This document shows positions 13,335 to 26,622 of a stretch of 64,000 nucleotides of DNA, one piece after another. The DNA lies in NCBI GenBank assembly GCA_963669155.1, contig OZ022578.1, positions 6,019,999 through 6,083,998 on the forward strand, given 5' to 3'. Both the position numbers and the translations under genes were made by a program. The notes below the pieces were generated by a model, which made no database searches, was not told the origin of the DNA, and saw only the letters and a list, made by a program, of their open reading frames with translations. Every line of letters starts with the position of its first letter. Position 1 is the first letter of the stretch. The DNA is from Arbacia lixula (taxonomy: Eukaryota; Echinodermata; Echinoidea; Arbacioida; Arbaciidae).

Positions 13335-13849
13335 ATTTGAAGTGAGTGTTCACCCTAAAGATAAGTTGGTTCCTAGAAAATAAAAGGAACGTATTAGTGA
13401 AGGTTTGAAGAAAATCAGTCAAAGAAAAAGAATGATTTTAGACTTTGGAATGTTAATTTTGTGACATCATGTGCGAGGTGTTATCCAATATGTTGTGTAG
13501 AATATGATCACATAAATGGCTCTTTTTCTGTTTTTGACATCGTAATGATTTTTTTTCATACAGGTATGTGTTTAAAAACTCATTTCTGATGATGTATCAA
13601 ATGCCCATGTGCAAAGATGCATATTTCTTTTTTCGAGGAAATGCACATTTTCGAAAAAAAAAAATTACACAACATAATGGGAGAACATCTTACACGTGAC
13701 GTCACAAAATGAAACCTTTAAAAGATCATAACTTTTTTTATCCTTTGACTGAATTTAATCAAATCTTCACATATATGTTTGTCTTGTGTGTACTTTTGAA
13801 GTATCTCTTAAATAGTTGATCGCTTTAAGGAGGACCTTCAAAACATAGC
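13335..13849. mobile_element. Long-armed foldback / TIR element
   Basis: The left half (about 13335-13505) and the reverse complement of the right half (about 13660-13849) align over most of their length. The clearest paired blocks are cagtcaaag (13416-13424) with cctttgactg (13742-13751), attttgtgacatcatgtg (13455-13472) with cacgtgacgtcacaaaat (13694-13711), and atgttgtgta (13490-13499) with tacacaacat (13666-13675). A spacer of roughly 160 bp with A and T runs separates the arms. No coding frame is seen. A related single arm lies at 33744-33820. This looks like a degraded non-autonomous DNA transposon with long terminal inverted repeats. Exact ends and target duplication could not be fixed. 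Confidence 0.65.
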
Positions 13850-15549
13850 TGAAATCATACTGATTAGGTTCTATCAAATACAACAAACAATATCATCACC
13901 ATTTTCGACGACTAAGGTATTCCATTTCATGTTGTTTTGAAGTTATACTGTTTCCATGTGGTATGCTTGAAAAAGTGTATATGTAAGACATACAGTGTAA
14001 TAGATATTTCTGAAAAATTGCCATAAAAATGATTCTAATACTAACAGCAATAATAATGCTAATGAAATATTTCATTGTGCGTTATAGTCGTTCACGGTGA
14101 GATACCACGTCGTATCTAGGACATTATTACAGAGATGCTTGCTCTAGCCACAGCATGTTGGTTTGTCCTGGGAATGTCCCTGGTTTGACAGCGTGATGGT
14201 GTTATGTTTTGGGTAGCTGACCACATTGAATACTGGCCGCTTTTACATCACGCTATTCTAGAGTTGTTTATGTTAATATCGAATGACATCTATCTGTAGC
14301 CAGTTCTCTTACTTTTTAAGTATAGCCGTATTGTACTGATTTGCCTTAAGTACATAGAAATGCTAAATCAACAAGCGTGGCAAGATAGGAGAGGTTTGTT
14401 CCTCGTGTGAAACAACGACGTTCCCCATGCACTTTCAAATCATGGGTAAAATAAAATGTTTTTGAAAGAGAAAACATTAATAAAATTAAATTCAAACGAC
14501 ATAACAGACTCATCACCATGAATGATTTTTTTTTTACTATGAATATTTCGTCTCATACTTGAATAACAATATTCGTTACGCCCTAACATACCAGTTCTTG
14601 TCAGAGCGGCAAAGAATCTGAACATCCTCGCGTCAGGAAAATCTAAGCAAAATAATTTTTTTAAATCAGACTTTGTCAGCAGCATTCGTGCGCCATATTT
14701 TAATAATAAATACTAGGCTGCACACATGGGAAAGGATATTAAGAAAACGGAAATGCAAAACTCGAACTGACGGGAGCTCCAAAAAAACTGGTGTAACTGA
14801 TCCATGATGGTAATGCTCATGAAATTTCATTTCCGCTCTGTCAGATCCATGGATCGACATGGAAATTCTCCATACAGCCTGATATTTCAGTGTTAAGCAC
14901 ATTTAAAACACTGCCACTAACCCGGTGATAACAAGATTGCCACACCACCTCTCCTCCCTTACTACGACCCTCTCCCACACCCTCATACACTCGTGTGGTC
15001 CTTAATTTCCTGTAGAATATTAATACCCTTTAGAATGGCGCCTCCGCATTCTCTGTTTCTCGCATTGTCTTTCCTCTTCCCTTCATTTCCTTGCTCCTCC
15101 TTACCAAGCGGGCAAGGACGTGAGGGCGAATAGATATGGATCTTTGACATTTTGTCACGAATGTCCTTAGTCCTAGGGTTTTTCTTCCCGCCAAGGACAG
15201 TGGAACTTAAAGTATGTAGTTATTCCTGAATAATAAACTCAAATATAATTAGTTTTATTAACCGCATTATTTTGAACCGCATGAAATTGAAATAAAAAGA
15301 GAAAGAAAAATATACTCAACATGTCGTAGCAAAGACTGAGGTTTACGTGTAATGGATTATACGATACGCTTCTTTACAAATCCGCTAGGTATTTTTGCGA
15401 CGAGTACACATTCACTTTGATTGCATTGGTTAATATTCGTTCGGGGTAAAAAGGGAAAGAGGAGACGAAACAGACGCACAGTTACAGATGGTATGTGTAC
15501 AAGGGAACTAATAACGGGGTGGAAAGTGAACAAGAAGTTACAGGATGAT
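13850..15549. other. No gene recognised
   Basis: AT-rich DNA with a pyrimidine-rich segment near 14940-15110. No motif was identified. Confidence 0.55.
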
Positions 15550-15651
15550 ACAGGATGAGAGAGAACGAAAGAGAGAGATCGTGACTGGAAGGTTTTGTCA
15601 ATGGCAGAAAGTGAAAGAGAGAGAGAGAGAGAGGGAGAGAGAGAGAGAGAA

Positions 15652-15700
<49 letters not shown>

Positions 15701-15715
15701 AGGGGCTGGGGGAGA
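15550..15715. repeat. (GA)n microsatellite
   Basis: Two GA-rich blocks, the longer at 15614-15705, with occasional ggg and aaag interruptions. Confidence 0.95.
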
Positions 15716-17774
15716 GATGTTTAAAAAAAACACGAGAATTGTTAAACGATATCAGCATGGACACAGTGGTTTGACCTGGCCAATAATGATTACTCAAACT
15801 CTTGACATATAAAGTCTGCGACTTATGTGTTGTACGGAATGTATATATGTCTCGTTTGTTTCATTTTCTCTCATCTTCGAAATTACCGCCTCGTGCTCCA
15901 GTGTAATTGGGCCACAAAGACAGCTGATTGAGAGCGACGAGTGATCACAGGCCAGGCAGCTGATAAACCGATTTTGTCTCAGGTTCGTGGGGATCATGCA
16001 CGAACTCTCATCAGCCCACAGTCTCATCATCATCATCAGCCCCCTCTCACTAAGGGAGATGCTACTCAATAAACATCACAACGCCATTACTGGGAAACGC
16101 ACATTACTCTAGGCTATATGATTACAAGTTTAAGCGGCAGTGAAAAAGGTTCACATTTAATCGTAGTCTTTAACAAAAAGCTTGACTGCGGAGGACCATA
16201 ATCATAATAATGTTTTGTCATTTCCGTCGCGTTGCATTTTGCGGGAATTAGTATAATCAGTTACGGGGTACAGCAACAAGTGGATTGCAATAGATTAATA
16301 CCTTGATGAAAACTCGCGAAGTAATGAAACTCCGGATCGTGCCCAAGGGAACCTTTACATCTAGGGATAGTCGCTATGATACTATAACCCTATCCACCAT
16401 CCTATTCATATCGGACCATAGCAACAAATCCATATCATACATTGGTTACTGCAGTGCATTGAACCATTCATATTTACACAAACACACATTGTATGATGTG
16501 TGTATGTATGTGTGTGTGGCTTAATCATATTTACGTTTAGATGTATTATGTGCATATACGTAGGTTTATATTTATTCCTCTCGATGTGCGTTGGGGTGTT
16601 TTGTTCTAAACTCGCACGATTTTAATTTTACTCTTTTATAATGTAGACTCCCGAACAGTTTTCTTCATCCTTTTCCCTTTCGGAGTTCGTCACAACATTG
16701 GAACATAATACCGAGCGCTCCAAATTCCCTTTTCCATGTTAACGAGCGCAGATGGAGGCTCTACATAATCAAACATTTCATGCCTACTGGCCAGGAATGC
16801 AGTTGATGATGTGGAAGAATCAGTACTTATTACATTTGTTTGTTTTTCAGCTCGAAAAATTGTGTATTAATTAATTGCGTAGGAATGAGTTTTCTCTCCC
16901 CGAACGCTATCTAGAATTACAATGCGACAAGGAGAACAATGCTTCTCAAGGACGGGCATACTCTTTTGCATTTTCATGAGAGCAGGAGTGGAACAGGGTC
17001 TCGTGTCCTCCAGGGCTGATATTTAGAGCAAACGCCCATGATGAGCAGGGTGCTGTGCAACCATACGCTCAGGCCTCTCAAGGCGATAGCAGAGCCTGGT
17101 GGAACAAGCAACAGATCGAGTTACATACACGCAGGCATCAACCCCGCTCTTGCATTCTGTCAATAATCAATTTATTTTGAATTCACAAGTGGAATTCGGT
17201 GCGCTGCTATGGATGTTGACGGTCGCTAACTCCCTGCGGATATGTAATTATTTCCTCGTAATATCATGTTTTTGTGGAGCTATTACGGGGCTCCCGCATT
17301 GCCCTTGGAAAATGTCACGTGTTTCAACATTTTATCCCCACATCCGAAATGACATAGTGAACACTGGCCAGAAATGGTGATATCTGACATTAAGTCATAA
17401 TTATTGACCGGCAGGCCAATGCAAGATATCATGAGAGTGGTAAAGAAAGAAAAGGGAAACATAAAGAAAATGAGTGAGGGACGACTAATGCCTGGACAAG
17501 TGGTGACACAATTCCAGACGCCCAAGGCTTTAGGAACAGCTATTGCACACCAACCCTAATGAACGAATTTCTCATTCAGAAATAAGCAATTTCTTCATGC
17601 CTTTCTTGTTGCCGATCGGAATGAGAAATCCCAAGTCACTGGCGCCAATACAGCCAGGCCTCTTCTGTAGCTTTGTCACTCAGAGGAATAGGCCAGATCT
17701 CCTTGTCAAAACATGTTTATCACCTCATCTTGACCGGATCTATCTGTGCCTTCTTCACTTCCATAAAACACACA

Positions 17775-17812
<38 letters not shown>

Positions 17813-17813
17813 T

Positions 17814-17846
<33 letters not shown>

Positions 17847-17863
17847 CACACACACACACAAAT

Positions 17864-17897
<34 letters not shown>

Positions 17898-19544
17898 GAA
17901 GACGCCACAGTAAAAAAAAAACATTTATGAAGAATCATTCTTGATTAAGGTCTTTGACCAAAATATTGATATACGTTTCTTCTCCGCCGTCTTCATCAAT
18001 TTGCTTGTGTTCACATTTACATTTTCAGCGCCATCGCAAACTCATTTATTCTGTATTCATATATATCAATTTTACATGTACATAAGAAAACCCCTGCCTG
18101 AAAAGATGGTCAACATTGCGGTCCTAGACCTTTATATAGAATGATGTCTGAAAATGTACAAGTGACGGTGATAATCGTACTGCTATGACAACGAGCGTAT
18201 TGAACTGTATTAATTTTAATGGCACTGAAGTCTACATTATTTCATAGGCCAGGGAGAAGTTAGATACTAGAAGCGTACAAATGAAGTTTGTAGTAAAACC
18301 CATGGATCAAGTAGATCACAGATCAACATGAAAATCAGTGAAATGGCCTAGCTGACATTCGTAGTGGTTTCCTTGAGGTGTAGTTACCAAGATCGTGTCA
18401 TTTTCTCTTCACGAATATATTCATGGCCCGAAGAGTACGTACCCCATGTTCTCAGCAACTACACAAGAAATAGTATCACTTTCCAACATAACTCCCCTCT
18501 TCCCTCCCTCCGTCTGCACAAAGAACATACATAAATCATCAGCCCTGAACATTTCATGTGGGTGTTTACTTGGCTGAGGTGCAATTTACATAATAAAGAT
18601 ACATGGAATTTGTGGTGTTTCTGTTATACATGTATATATTTATTTGCAGGTCTTGTAATTCCTCCTCCCTTTTCTCTGATTTCATCTGACTATTCCTGCA
18701 ATCATCCTCTTTTCTATCCACCCGTCTCTAGATATATCGAAATGCCATCTTTCTCTTACGCTCTCCTTAAAGGATGCTTATCTGGCTAATGACATCCGTG
18801 ACTTCCAAAGGGACGGTTGCTAAGTTGTGTGATAGTAGAGGTGTGTCAATCACAAAAAACCCTGCAAAATCCATTTAAATCTCTTCATGTCCATCCTCTC
18901 ATGTAATGTTTTTTTCCCCTCATATATAAGCTGCATATTTTTCTTACCACTCTCTTTTATTTGATGATTTAAAGAATCATTTTTGTTCCTATGTTACTTT
19001 CCTCTACTTCCCCTGATTGCTGCGTCTTGGGAATTAAGACTCAAGTCTCCATTCAGAATGAGGAGTTGTTCTTCAAGCAACAACTTCGCTTCTTTTGATT
19101 GAAAGACTATCATGAATACAAGGCCCTACTTCTCTATCCATAATTACACATTTTCTCGCCTTCTCTTTCCCGAGCAGCCCGTGGGGGTGATGGAAACAAT
19201 TGTGCCCACCGCTTCTTATGAGAGCTATCCGTTGCAAATAGTAATGGTGATTGCTCTTTTCCGTAGGGACATATTTCATTAGCGGCCCTTATTTGACAAT
19301 ATCCAACGATGCCTCCTCTAACCCGGCTACACTTTTGTAGGTTGCGAAACGGCTGTCAAAGAAGACATCGTTGGTTTTCTGTTAGTGAGACTGGTTATTT
19401 GTAAAGTCATGTTAATACCTATCCATCAAATCAAAGGAAACCTTTATGACCTCTAAACTATTTCCTTTTTACTTCTTACTTTTTACTATTTATTTCTTCT
19501 TTTTTTGCTGGCTCTGTCTTCTTTGAATGTTACAATTAAAGCCC
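15716..19544. other. No gene recognised
   Basis: Contains the CA/TA microsatellite at 17766. The remaining frames (16303-16524, 17099-17380, 18395-18789) show no family resemblance. Confidence 0.5.
17766..17897. repeat. (CA)n with CAAA/CATA interruptions, ending in (TA)n
   Basis: About 110 bp of CA broken by regularly spaced 'aa' and 'at' changes, followed by TA dinucleotides (17879-17897). Such sequence can adopt Z-DNA or cruciform structures. Confidence 0.95.
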
Positions 19545-19664
19545 TGGGGCCATATTCATGAAACCATACTAGCCTAGTTAGTTACTAAAATGCATGTAGA
19601 TGAATGCACTTTAGCAAATAACTAGGCCTAGTAACATGAGTAAGGTTTCATGAATATGGCCCCA
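19545..19664. mobile_element. Palindromic MITE (perfect 20-bp ends)
   Basis: The element is an almost complete palindrome. Its outer 20 bp, ggggccatattcatgaaacc (19546-19565), is exactly repeated in inverted orientation at 19644-19663. The inner arms (tactagcctagttagttact... against ...ataactaggcctagta) also pair with few mismatches around a short atgtagatga-like loop. The same 20-bp terminus occurs at 63980-63999 on the right edge of the window, showing that it is a dispersed family. There is no coding capacity. A transcript or single strand would fold into one long hairpin. Confidence 0.8.
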
Positions 19665-19694
19665 AGTCACTAGATAAAATAAGTATCACGCACA

Positions 19695-19942
19695 CTCGTG
19701 CACCATCTCCATTACCTGGGGAGTATAGTCCAATGGCCGCTGAACGATATCGGCGCTTGGTCAAGATCATTTACATAATCGCCCACTTCATACCCGGTAC
19801 CCATTCATTCTCCTGGGTGGAGAGCAGCAATGTGGCTCAAGTATCTTGCTGAAAGACACAAGTGCCGTGGATGACCTTGAATCTGGAACCTGGATATCAT
19901 GAGTAACATGTCATAACCGCTATATATACCACGACACCTGGA
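19695..19942 (-). mobile_element. tRNA-derived SINE, family 1, copy b
   Basis: This is a longer member of the SINE family. The plus strand reads ggtcaagatcatttacataa, tcgcccacttcatacccgg, then tcctgggtggagagcagcaa and gtatcttgctgaaagacaca, closely matching 42238-42345. The tRNA-like head (minus strand, right end) retains gtcgtggtatatatagcgg, but the B box is decayed (agattcaagg), so this copy is probably transcriptionally dead. It starts about 30 bp after the palindromic MITE. Confidence 0.75.
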
Positions 19943-21865
19943 GCGTTTTAGTAATGATTGAGTGATAGGTGTAATTTGCCGCATAGTAACAAACGGAATT
20001 TAATATTTTACACTGAAGGACAGTATCCTGAAATCTGGTTTAGCAAGACCAAGTCTAGTTAGTTCGGACTCAAACCCGATCTCTTAGTTTACATTTAATC
20101 AATTAATCATGCTGAAAGTCAGGTTTAGGTAGGTCAGGCTACGGTAAACCCACGTCTAAAGTTCAGTCTAAATCTAAACTGAAACACGAAATGATATATC
20201 ATATCACAGAATGCTAGCTAAGACGAGGAAATAATGAAAGCAGTCACCCCTTTCAATACAGAGTTTATCCTTTTCTGCACTATGCGTAAGTAAATACAAT
20301 ATGTACAGAGTATGTAATTGTAGGTGGTAGTATTCAGTTAATGCCACTTCGTTTGTATTTTTATTGGCCTAAAAAAGCTCCTTTGTTCTCTCTCTTAGCT
20401 GTACAAACATGCTTCAAAAGTTTAGTTTGTATTCGTATTTCTCTTATTCTAAATGTTCACTACTATCCATACCCTCACTAGCAGCATTTTCACAATAACC
20501 AATGACATTGGCCTTCCTGCATCACTATCTTGATATTCTCATAGTTGCGCGCATTTATCACAAAAGTCAAACACAACCTCAAATGAATCAAACATTAATG
20601 AGCTGCTTGGATAGTTTATTTAGGCTCGATAAATATTGGTGGTCATAATCGTGGTTGTTCGCGACGCGTCAAGACAGGCGAAGTTATCCTCTTGAGACGG
20701 AACGTGACTTGGGTGTTGTCTTGAGGCTCGTGGGAATATGCGTTACTTGAACGTGATCAATGTTGACGTTTCCTCTTGACTGTTTTGATTTACCCATCGA
20801 CCATTGGCAGGCGCCCAGACACATGTGGTTATTAGTGCAACATGGCCGAGGCATAACTGTCTATACGGGACTACCGCGCTGATTTGTCAATGGTGATCCA
20901 CGAATTACTAACCGGCAATAAAATGGATGGCTAGCAAAAGTTGTCACCTACATGTTCGAAATTCTGTGATTAATCATTCTTAACCACGTTTAAGTGGACA
21001 TCTTGATCTTTTCATTTTTGATTTTGGAGTAGGGCGTCGACGGGCTATAGACTGTTTTGTGCTCCACGTATTTGCAATGTCTAACCAGTTTGCTTAACAA
21101 AAGAAAAGAAGACTTCAATGTCTTTTACGTTTTCACGTAAATATAATTGGCAAAAGTGAAACAGGACGTCTCCGGTACATAATTTTCGCGCGGATCCACC
21201 TCAACTTCTAAAGGATGATTATCTAATTACAGTGAAGCACTCGTATCGCTTTATGAGACACGAACCAAGGAGGGGACGCATCCCTTTGCGTTTCCTCGAA
21301 GCAGAAACCTCACAGTAAACTACTCGCAAGATTGTAATGACGTTTGGTGAGAAAAAGTTGTATTTGTGGTTGTGCATGCTTAGATTTTCTCCCACTTTTT
21401 GCCAAATAAGGGGCATCTGCGTACTCGCTCTTGTGAGAAGGTTAGACCGGAGATTTCCTGTCCGGAATGGCGATGAAACCCAATCCGCACCATCAAACCA
21501 GATCGAGTGGCTAACCAAGATTGATGCTTCCCCATAGATTTAATGGCGAGGTAGCGAATGGACAGACAATATTGACTGCCTTCTTTTCCCGCTGCACTTT
21601 TCTATCTTCCCCAAGCTTAATTTAGACTCTTTCCCCAATAGCTGGTGGAAGGCCGTCTACTCGCTTGGAACGGTCACCAAGGCGCCACCACAGCGGTAAC
21701 GGCTCCGTGTTGCTTTAAACCGCCGGAAAAACTAGAATACCCTTTCACGAGCAGATTTATACCCCGTGGGGTCGTATGCTCTCTTTGAATATTGCACGTA
21801 CACACACATAATCTTTCTTCTCCACAGAAGAACGTATGCACCCACACATACTCCCTCTCCATGGA
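19943..21865. other. No gene recognised
   Basis: Nothing identifiable. Overlapping frames on both strands at 21219-21537 have no known match. Confidence 0.5.
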
Positions 21866-21886
21866 AAAATGCACACACACACACAC

Positions 21887-21930
<44 letters not shown>

Positions 21931-21941
21931 ACACACATACG

Positions 21942-21985
<44 letters not shown>

Positions 21986-22108
21986 CAACAACTTTGGCAA
22001 CTCTTTTATGTAAATATGTAAATATATATATATATATAGTATATATATACTCATACAAAGACACACACACGCGCGCGCGCACACACATACACACACACAC
22101 ATACCTAA
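21866..22108. repeat. Complex CA/TA/GC microsatellite cluster
   Basis: A CA run (21871-21950), TA run (21953-21980), unique spacer, second TA run (22022-22050), CA, a (GC)n block at 22069-22080, then CA again. Confidence 0.95.
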
Positions 22109-23272
22109 ACATGCATTCACACAATATCATTATCCGTAAAAGTATTAAATTCGAACAATGGCGGGGTGATCCACTAAGCGTAAGTAGATAGCTCTGACAA
22201 CTGCTTCACATTGATCACACTTACCGTGAGAGAAAATAGGACATGTCGGCGGGTATTTTCTGTCTCATTACGATTATGTTACAGTTCAAAAAGTATCGGA
22301 GAACATGGAATACCGCATATGCTCTCTCAGTTCTTTCGTTTGACGGAATGAATTAGAAATATTATGTTATTCATAGGAACGCCGATATTTGTATCGAACA
22401 ATAACATGAAACGGCTTAATTTACCACTCTAATGGCCACAAGGGAGAAGATCACATGAGATAGGGCACCGCAGACAGAACACCGGACAAGGAACCCGATG
22501 ACACCACACCAACTGCACTTTTAGCAGAGGCATTGCCAATGATTACAAGGCCACTTTCATTTTCAGAGAAATCTAAGAATATTTTTGTTTCAAAATAGCT
22601 GGAAGTGGCGCGGCGTCCGTCCGGATATGACGACATGTGAGCGTTAGAATTGACATGATTGAAGTCATTCATCCGATTTTAATTCGCATCCGCTTAACCC
22701 ATATCCCCAAGAAACTACCTCAAGTCACTTTCAGTCTGCCTAGTATTACACCAACACAGTCATGCTACAGACGTGGATTTCACTCATCTTTTTAGATGAG
22801 TCGAAAAGTATAAGTATGTCGGTTGAATTCATTATCGGCATGAAGCATTTTAATATGGCCGCAAGAAGTGTGCCGTTGCAGGCTAGGATTGGTGTGTGAT
22901 TTTTTTTTCTTTCGCTCACACCTCTTTGGAGACAGTCTGCAGTACTAGAGCAGTATATTTGTGAAATTTGGTAGTGAGAGAAAATAGTGCCTGATAATAG
23001 GGAGTATTAGTTCACCAGGTATGCTAAAGTTTAGTTGTGTAATATACTAAGGCTTAATGGTCTTATTTTCTTTAATAATGTAGCTGATATTATGCTTGTT
23101 TGGTCACGGAGTTAATAAAGTACCCGTGTACAGCCATGGATATTATGAACTTCATATATTTCACAAAAGAACGCCTTTAAAACTAGTGATATGACATGAG
23201 ATATATACATCGATAGGCAGAGGAGGAGGATAAAGAGGTAATCAATGTTCAGACAGAGAAAAAGACAGAGAG

Positions 23273-23329
<57 letters not shown>

Positions 23330-24773
23330 AGGGGTGGGTTTGGGTGGCAGTGAAAAAGCAGAACAATGAGAGATGAATTGGCCAAGTAGAGAGATAACCA
23401 TTTTGCCTGTTAAGAATATTAAAACCTGATTGTAATTAAGTGATATCGGTTCCATAATACAATGTATCAGCGATGGTTATACAATGAATCAACAGTTAAT
23501 ACATTTAGTGTAATTAATCATGGACACGAATGTATACAGTGTGTATTCTTCAAGACCTATGTTAACTATATGCAAGTAAATTCCAGAGTAATCACTAGTC
23601 CTCTATCATGTCTATTGTTTTGAAGTCATTTATTAAGTGTCAACAAGAAAAAGACAATGTCATCGCTGAAAGGTGGCAAGCTAGTTTTGACTTTTGAGAA
23701 ATGAAGATTTGATTTTCGATTTTGAAGTTGTCATATGTTTTGATTTATTGTTGTTTTTTATGTTTATGTTGTTATCAAAATTGTAATGTTAATTTGCACT
23801 AGTACACGTTTTGAACAATTACTTTAAGTTGAAATCAAAAAGAAAGTTAGATTTTCACAATGAAAAAAAAAAGAAAAAAGACTTAAAAAAAGAATAACGA
23901 CAGCCGTTATAAATAGCATATGAAAACGACACAACTACTCACATGAACATGATAAGGATACAGTTGTATGATATTGTATCAATGCTTGGCTTGTCAAACC
24001 CTAGATTAACTTCTACCCCCACTTCCCTTCCGATAATCGTTAATTGTGTATTCCAGATAATATCACAATCATAAAAGAAGATCCTTTAAAAACGATGTCA
24101 AACTAACGCGATTCCATACGACATGCGAATGAAGTTTTATACAATTATGACTCCGAAGTCTCGGGCAGGATAATTGATAAATTTTATATTCAAGGGTTAG
24201 CGCAAAAATACAGAATTGCGAATGGGGGATTTCTGTATCTCCCACATTAACGTAATCCTTTGAAATGCGCCAGCTCATCGTGTAATACTCTCGTTACTCG
24301 GCTGATGAATATTTCGACATTACCCTGATAAATCTGAGATACGATATTACAGCTAGCATATATGGTATGGGTGAGAGTCCGGATGCTTGGTATATATTTT
24401 AAATTAGTCGAATAAGGTTGGCTGGAATAATCTCTTCTCGTGCATTCCCAGATGGTTGTACCATTTTTGCAACATAGTTCTATCAAGTCAATTTCTAGTT
24501 CTACATGTTCTCAGCAGACATATAGCGGCTCAGCTAGGCTCAGGGGTACGCCCCAAACAATGTAACCATGGTGAGGAGCCGACACATGGCCGAGAATTTG
24601 GAATAAACGTTTGCATAAAAAATACAGGAAAATTCATTAGGACAACAAAGATAGTGCGCTTTCGGTACATTGCGTAGCACACAACTCTTCTATTTCATCT
24701 GTCCCTTTCCTCCGAAATGAATTTAAAGCGATATCCGCCATAATTAATATCGTTATCATCCGCTTCTTTGCTT
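22109..24773. other. No gene recognised
   Basis: Contains the GA microsatellite at 23256. A 73-codon minus-strand frame (22451-22672) has protein-like composition but no identified family. Confidence 0.5.
23256..23328. repeat. (GA)n microsatellite
   Basis: GA run of about 60 bp preceded by gatagata. Confidence 0.95.
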
Positions 24774-25420
24774 AAGCCCCGGTCCCACTGCACTTACGGA
24801 TGCAAAGAGGATGTAAAATGTAAACAAATCTTGCCATTCTTTGGAAAATGCTATGCATCCGTTGTGTACTCATTGTATACGTGTTTCATATATACGCTCA
24901 ATCCATCAAGCATCCGTCCACTGTGAATCCATCCGCGCAAAATGTTTTGAGCTGCTCAAAGCTTTTAGAACGGATAGAACGGATGAACTTTCTACCTTGT
25001 ACCATGTGAATCCGCGACAAATACGACCAACAAACGTTCTCCGTTATCATACGTTAAACGTCCGCTGTATCCTCTTTGCATCCTCTGGGCATCCTCGCAA
25101 CTCACATCCGCTACAGATGAAAAGGGACAGGAGGAAAGATAGGTACATTGAACGTCTGTACATCGTCAGTAGCACGGAAATAGAAAGGATGTAAGTGTAT
25201 GCATCTCGTATATAAAAAAAAAAATCAAAACGGACATGCACTTCCATCCGCTTTCATCCGCTAGGCTTCCCATAAACATTCGTTTATCTTTCTACGTCCG
25301 TTTTTCCGTTTTTGTATTTTCGGCAAATTTTCCCATTTCTTGAGCGGATGAAAACGGATGTTCGTCCGCTGTGTTCTTTATGCATCGTTTTGTATTCATC
25401 GGCCAGTGGGACCGGGCCTT
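24774..25420. mobile_element. TIR element filled with CGGATG/CATCCG words
   Basis: The ends are inverted repeats: aagccccggtcccactg (24774-24790) against cagtgggaccgggcctt (25404-25420), 16 of 17 complementary. Between them the 6-mer CGGATG or its complement CATCCG occurs ten times in both orientations, along with many single-base variants such as cggata, atccgc and gtccgc. In a 650-bp AT-rich segment less than one occurrence would be expected. A 117-codon open frame (24841-25194) lies inside, but it reads through the repeats and matches no family I know, so I do not call it a gene. The layout suggests a non-autonomous DNA transposon with repeated subterminal motifs. The element at 40921-41372 has the same design and similar termini. 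Confidence 0.7.
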
Positions 25421-25935
25421 TACATCGTAGATCAAATGTCAACATGTCCTATCCCTACGTTGATATGTTATTTATTGTTTTCCTTCATATTTTAATACAT
25501 ATTGTCGAACGATGTTAAAAAATAATGCACATCGTTGCAATCAGCGTGAAAAAGTAACTTTACAGAGAGACGAGGAAAGGAACAGGTTAGAAAAAAATAC
25601 TCTCACTATTCTTAACAAATCTCCTGTTCATCGTCAAACTACTGGTCAACATACTTCTTTGCAATGAAAGGGATAAACCAGATATGCCCTCCTACAAGTC
25701 TCTTGCAAAGGTAACCCTCAGCTTGGTAATGGAATCGATTCAGAGCTAATTGGCATGATGTCGGAGGTGGGGAAGCATGGGAAAATGAAACATAATCTTA
25801 CATGTCTGGAGAGCGGAAGTTATCGAGATAATTGTGTAACCAGACGATGCTCATCGAATCAGCAGCAATATTCATTTCAGGAAGATTATTCAATAAATAA
25901 TCAAAATTGATAAAATGTGAAATGGGATGAGTGAG

Positions 25936-25943
25936 AAAGAGAC

Positions 25944-25989
<46 letters not shown>

Positions 25990-26010
25990 AGATAGAGAGA
26001 GAGGGAGAGT
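25936..26010. repeat. (GA)n with G9 tract
   Basis: GA repeat interrupted by a G run at 25981-25989. Confidence 0.95.
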
Positions 26011-26503
26011 ATGATGCACTAGGTAAACTAGAAGAATCGGCAATATCTATGATAAACATTTTGGAGCATTACTTTAAGGTGTAAAAGGCAAGCATCAAAT
26101 ATACACAAAACACACTACCTATACTAACAGAATCTTACAAAAGAACATTCGAATTTTCAACTGTAAAACAAATTGTCAATCCAGTGTATCTATTGTGTAC
26201 TGGGTGCCAATCTTAATCTCTTCGTTAAAGAACGTAACATAAAGTATGTAAGAAGAAAATTGGATGCTTTAAACAAAATTCAGACAATTTTTGTTGTTAG
26301 TCCTGATATTAAACCCGTCTGCTCATTTCTGTTCATACTATTGAGTTCAATCGTTTAGTGAGTTGGCTCTATATAGTGGTGGAGAGGCTGGTGATTGAAC
26401 ATCAAAAAAGATGAGTAAGGTAAGAACATTTTTTCATCTCGTACATTGAATTCATTGCGTGTTCTTCGACCACTTTTAATCGCATTCGTTGTTATGAAAG
26501 GGG

Positions 26504-26506
<3 letters not shown>

Positions 26507-26583
<77 letters not shown>

Positions 26584-26622
26584 TATAGAGAGAGAGAGCG
26601 AGAGGGGGAGAGAGAGAGAGAT
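26507..26622. repeat. (GATA)19 followed by (GA)n
   Basis: About 19 uninterrupted AGAT units (26507-26582), then GA repeats. The uninterrupted length predicts a highly polymorphic locus. Confidence 0.95.

Noticed and set aside
21674..22191. Long Cys/Val- or His/Thr-rich frames
   Set aside because: Pure translation of CA/GT and TA microsatellites.
24841..25194. 117-codon frame inside the CGGATG element
   Set aside because: The frame runs through the repeated words and stays open because of them. It has no family resemblance.
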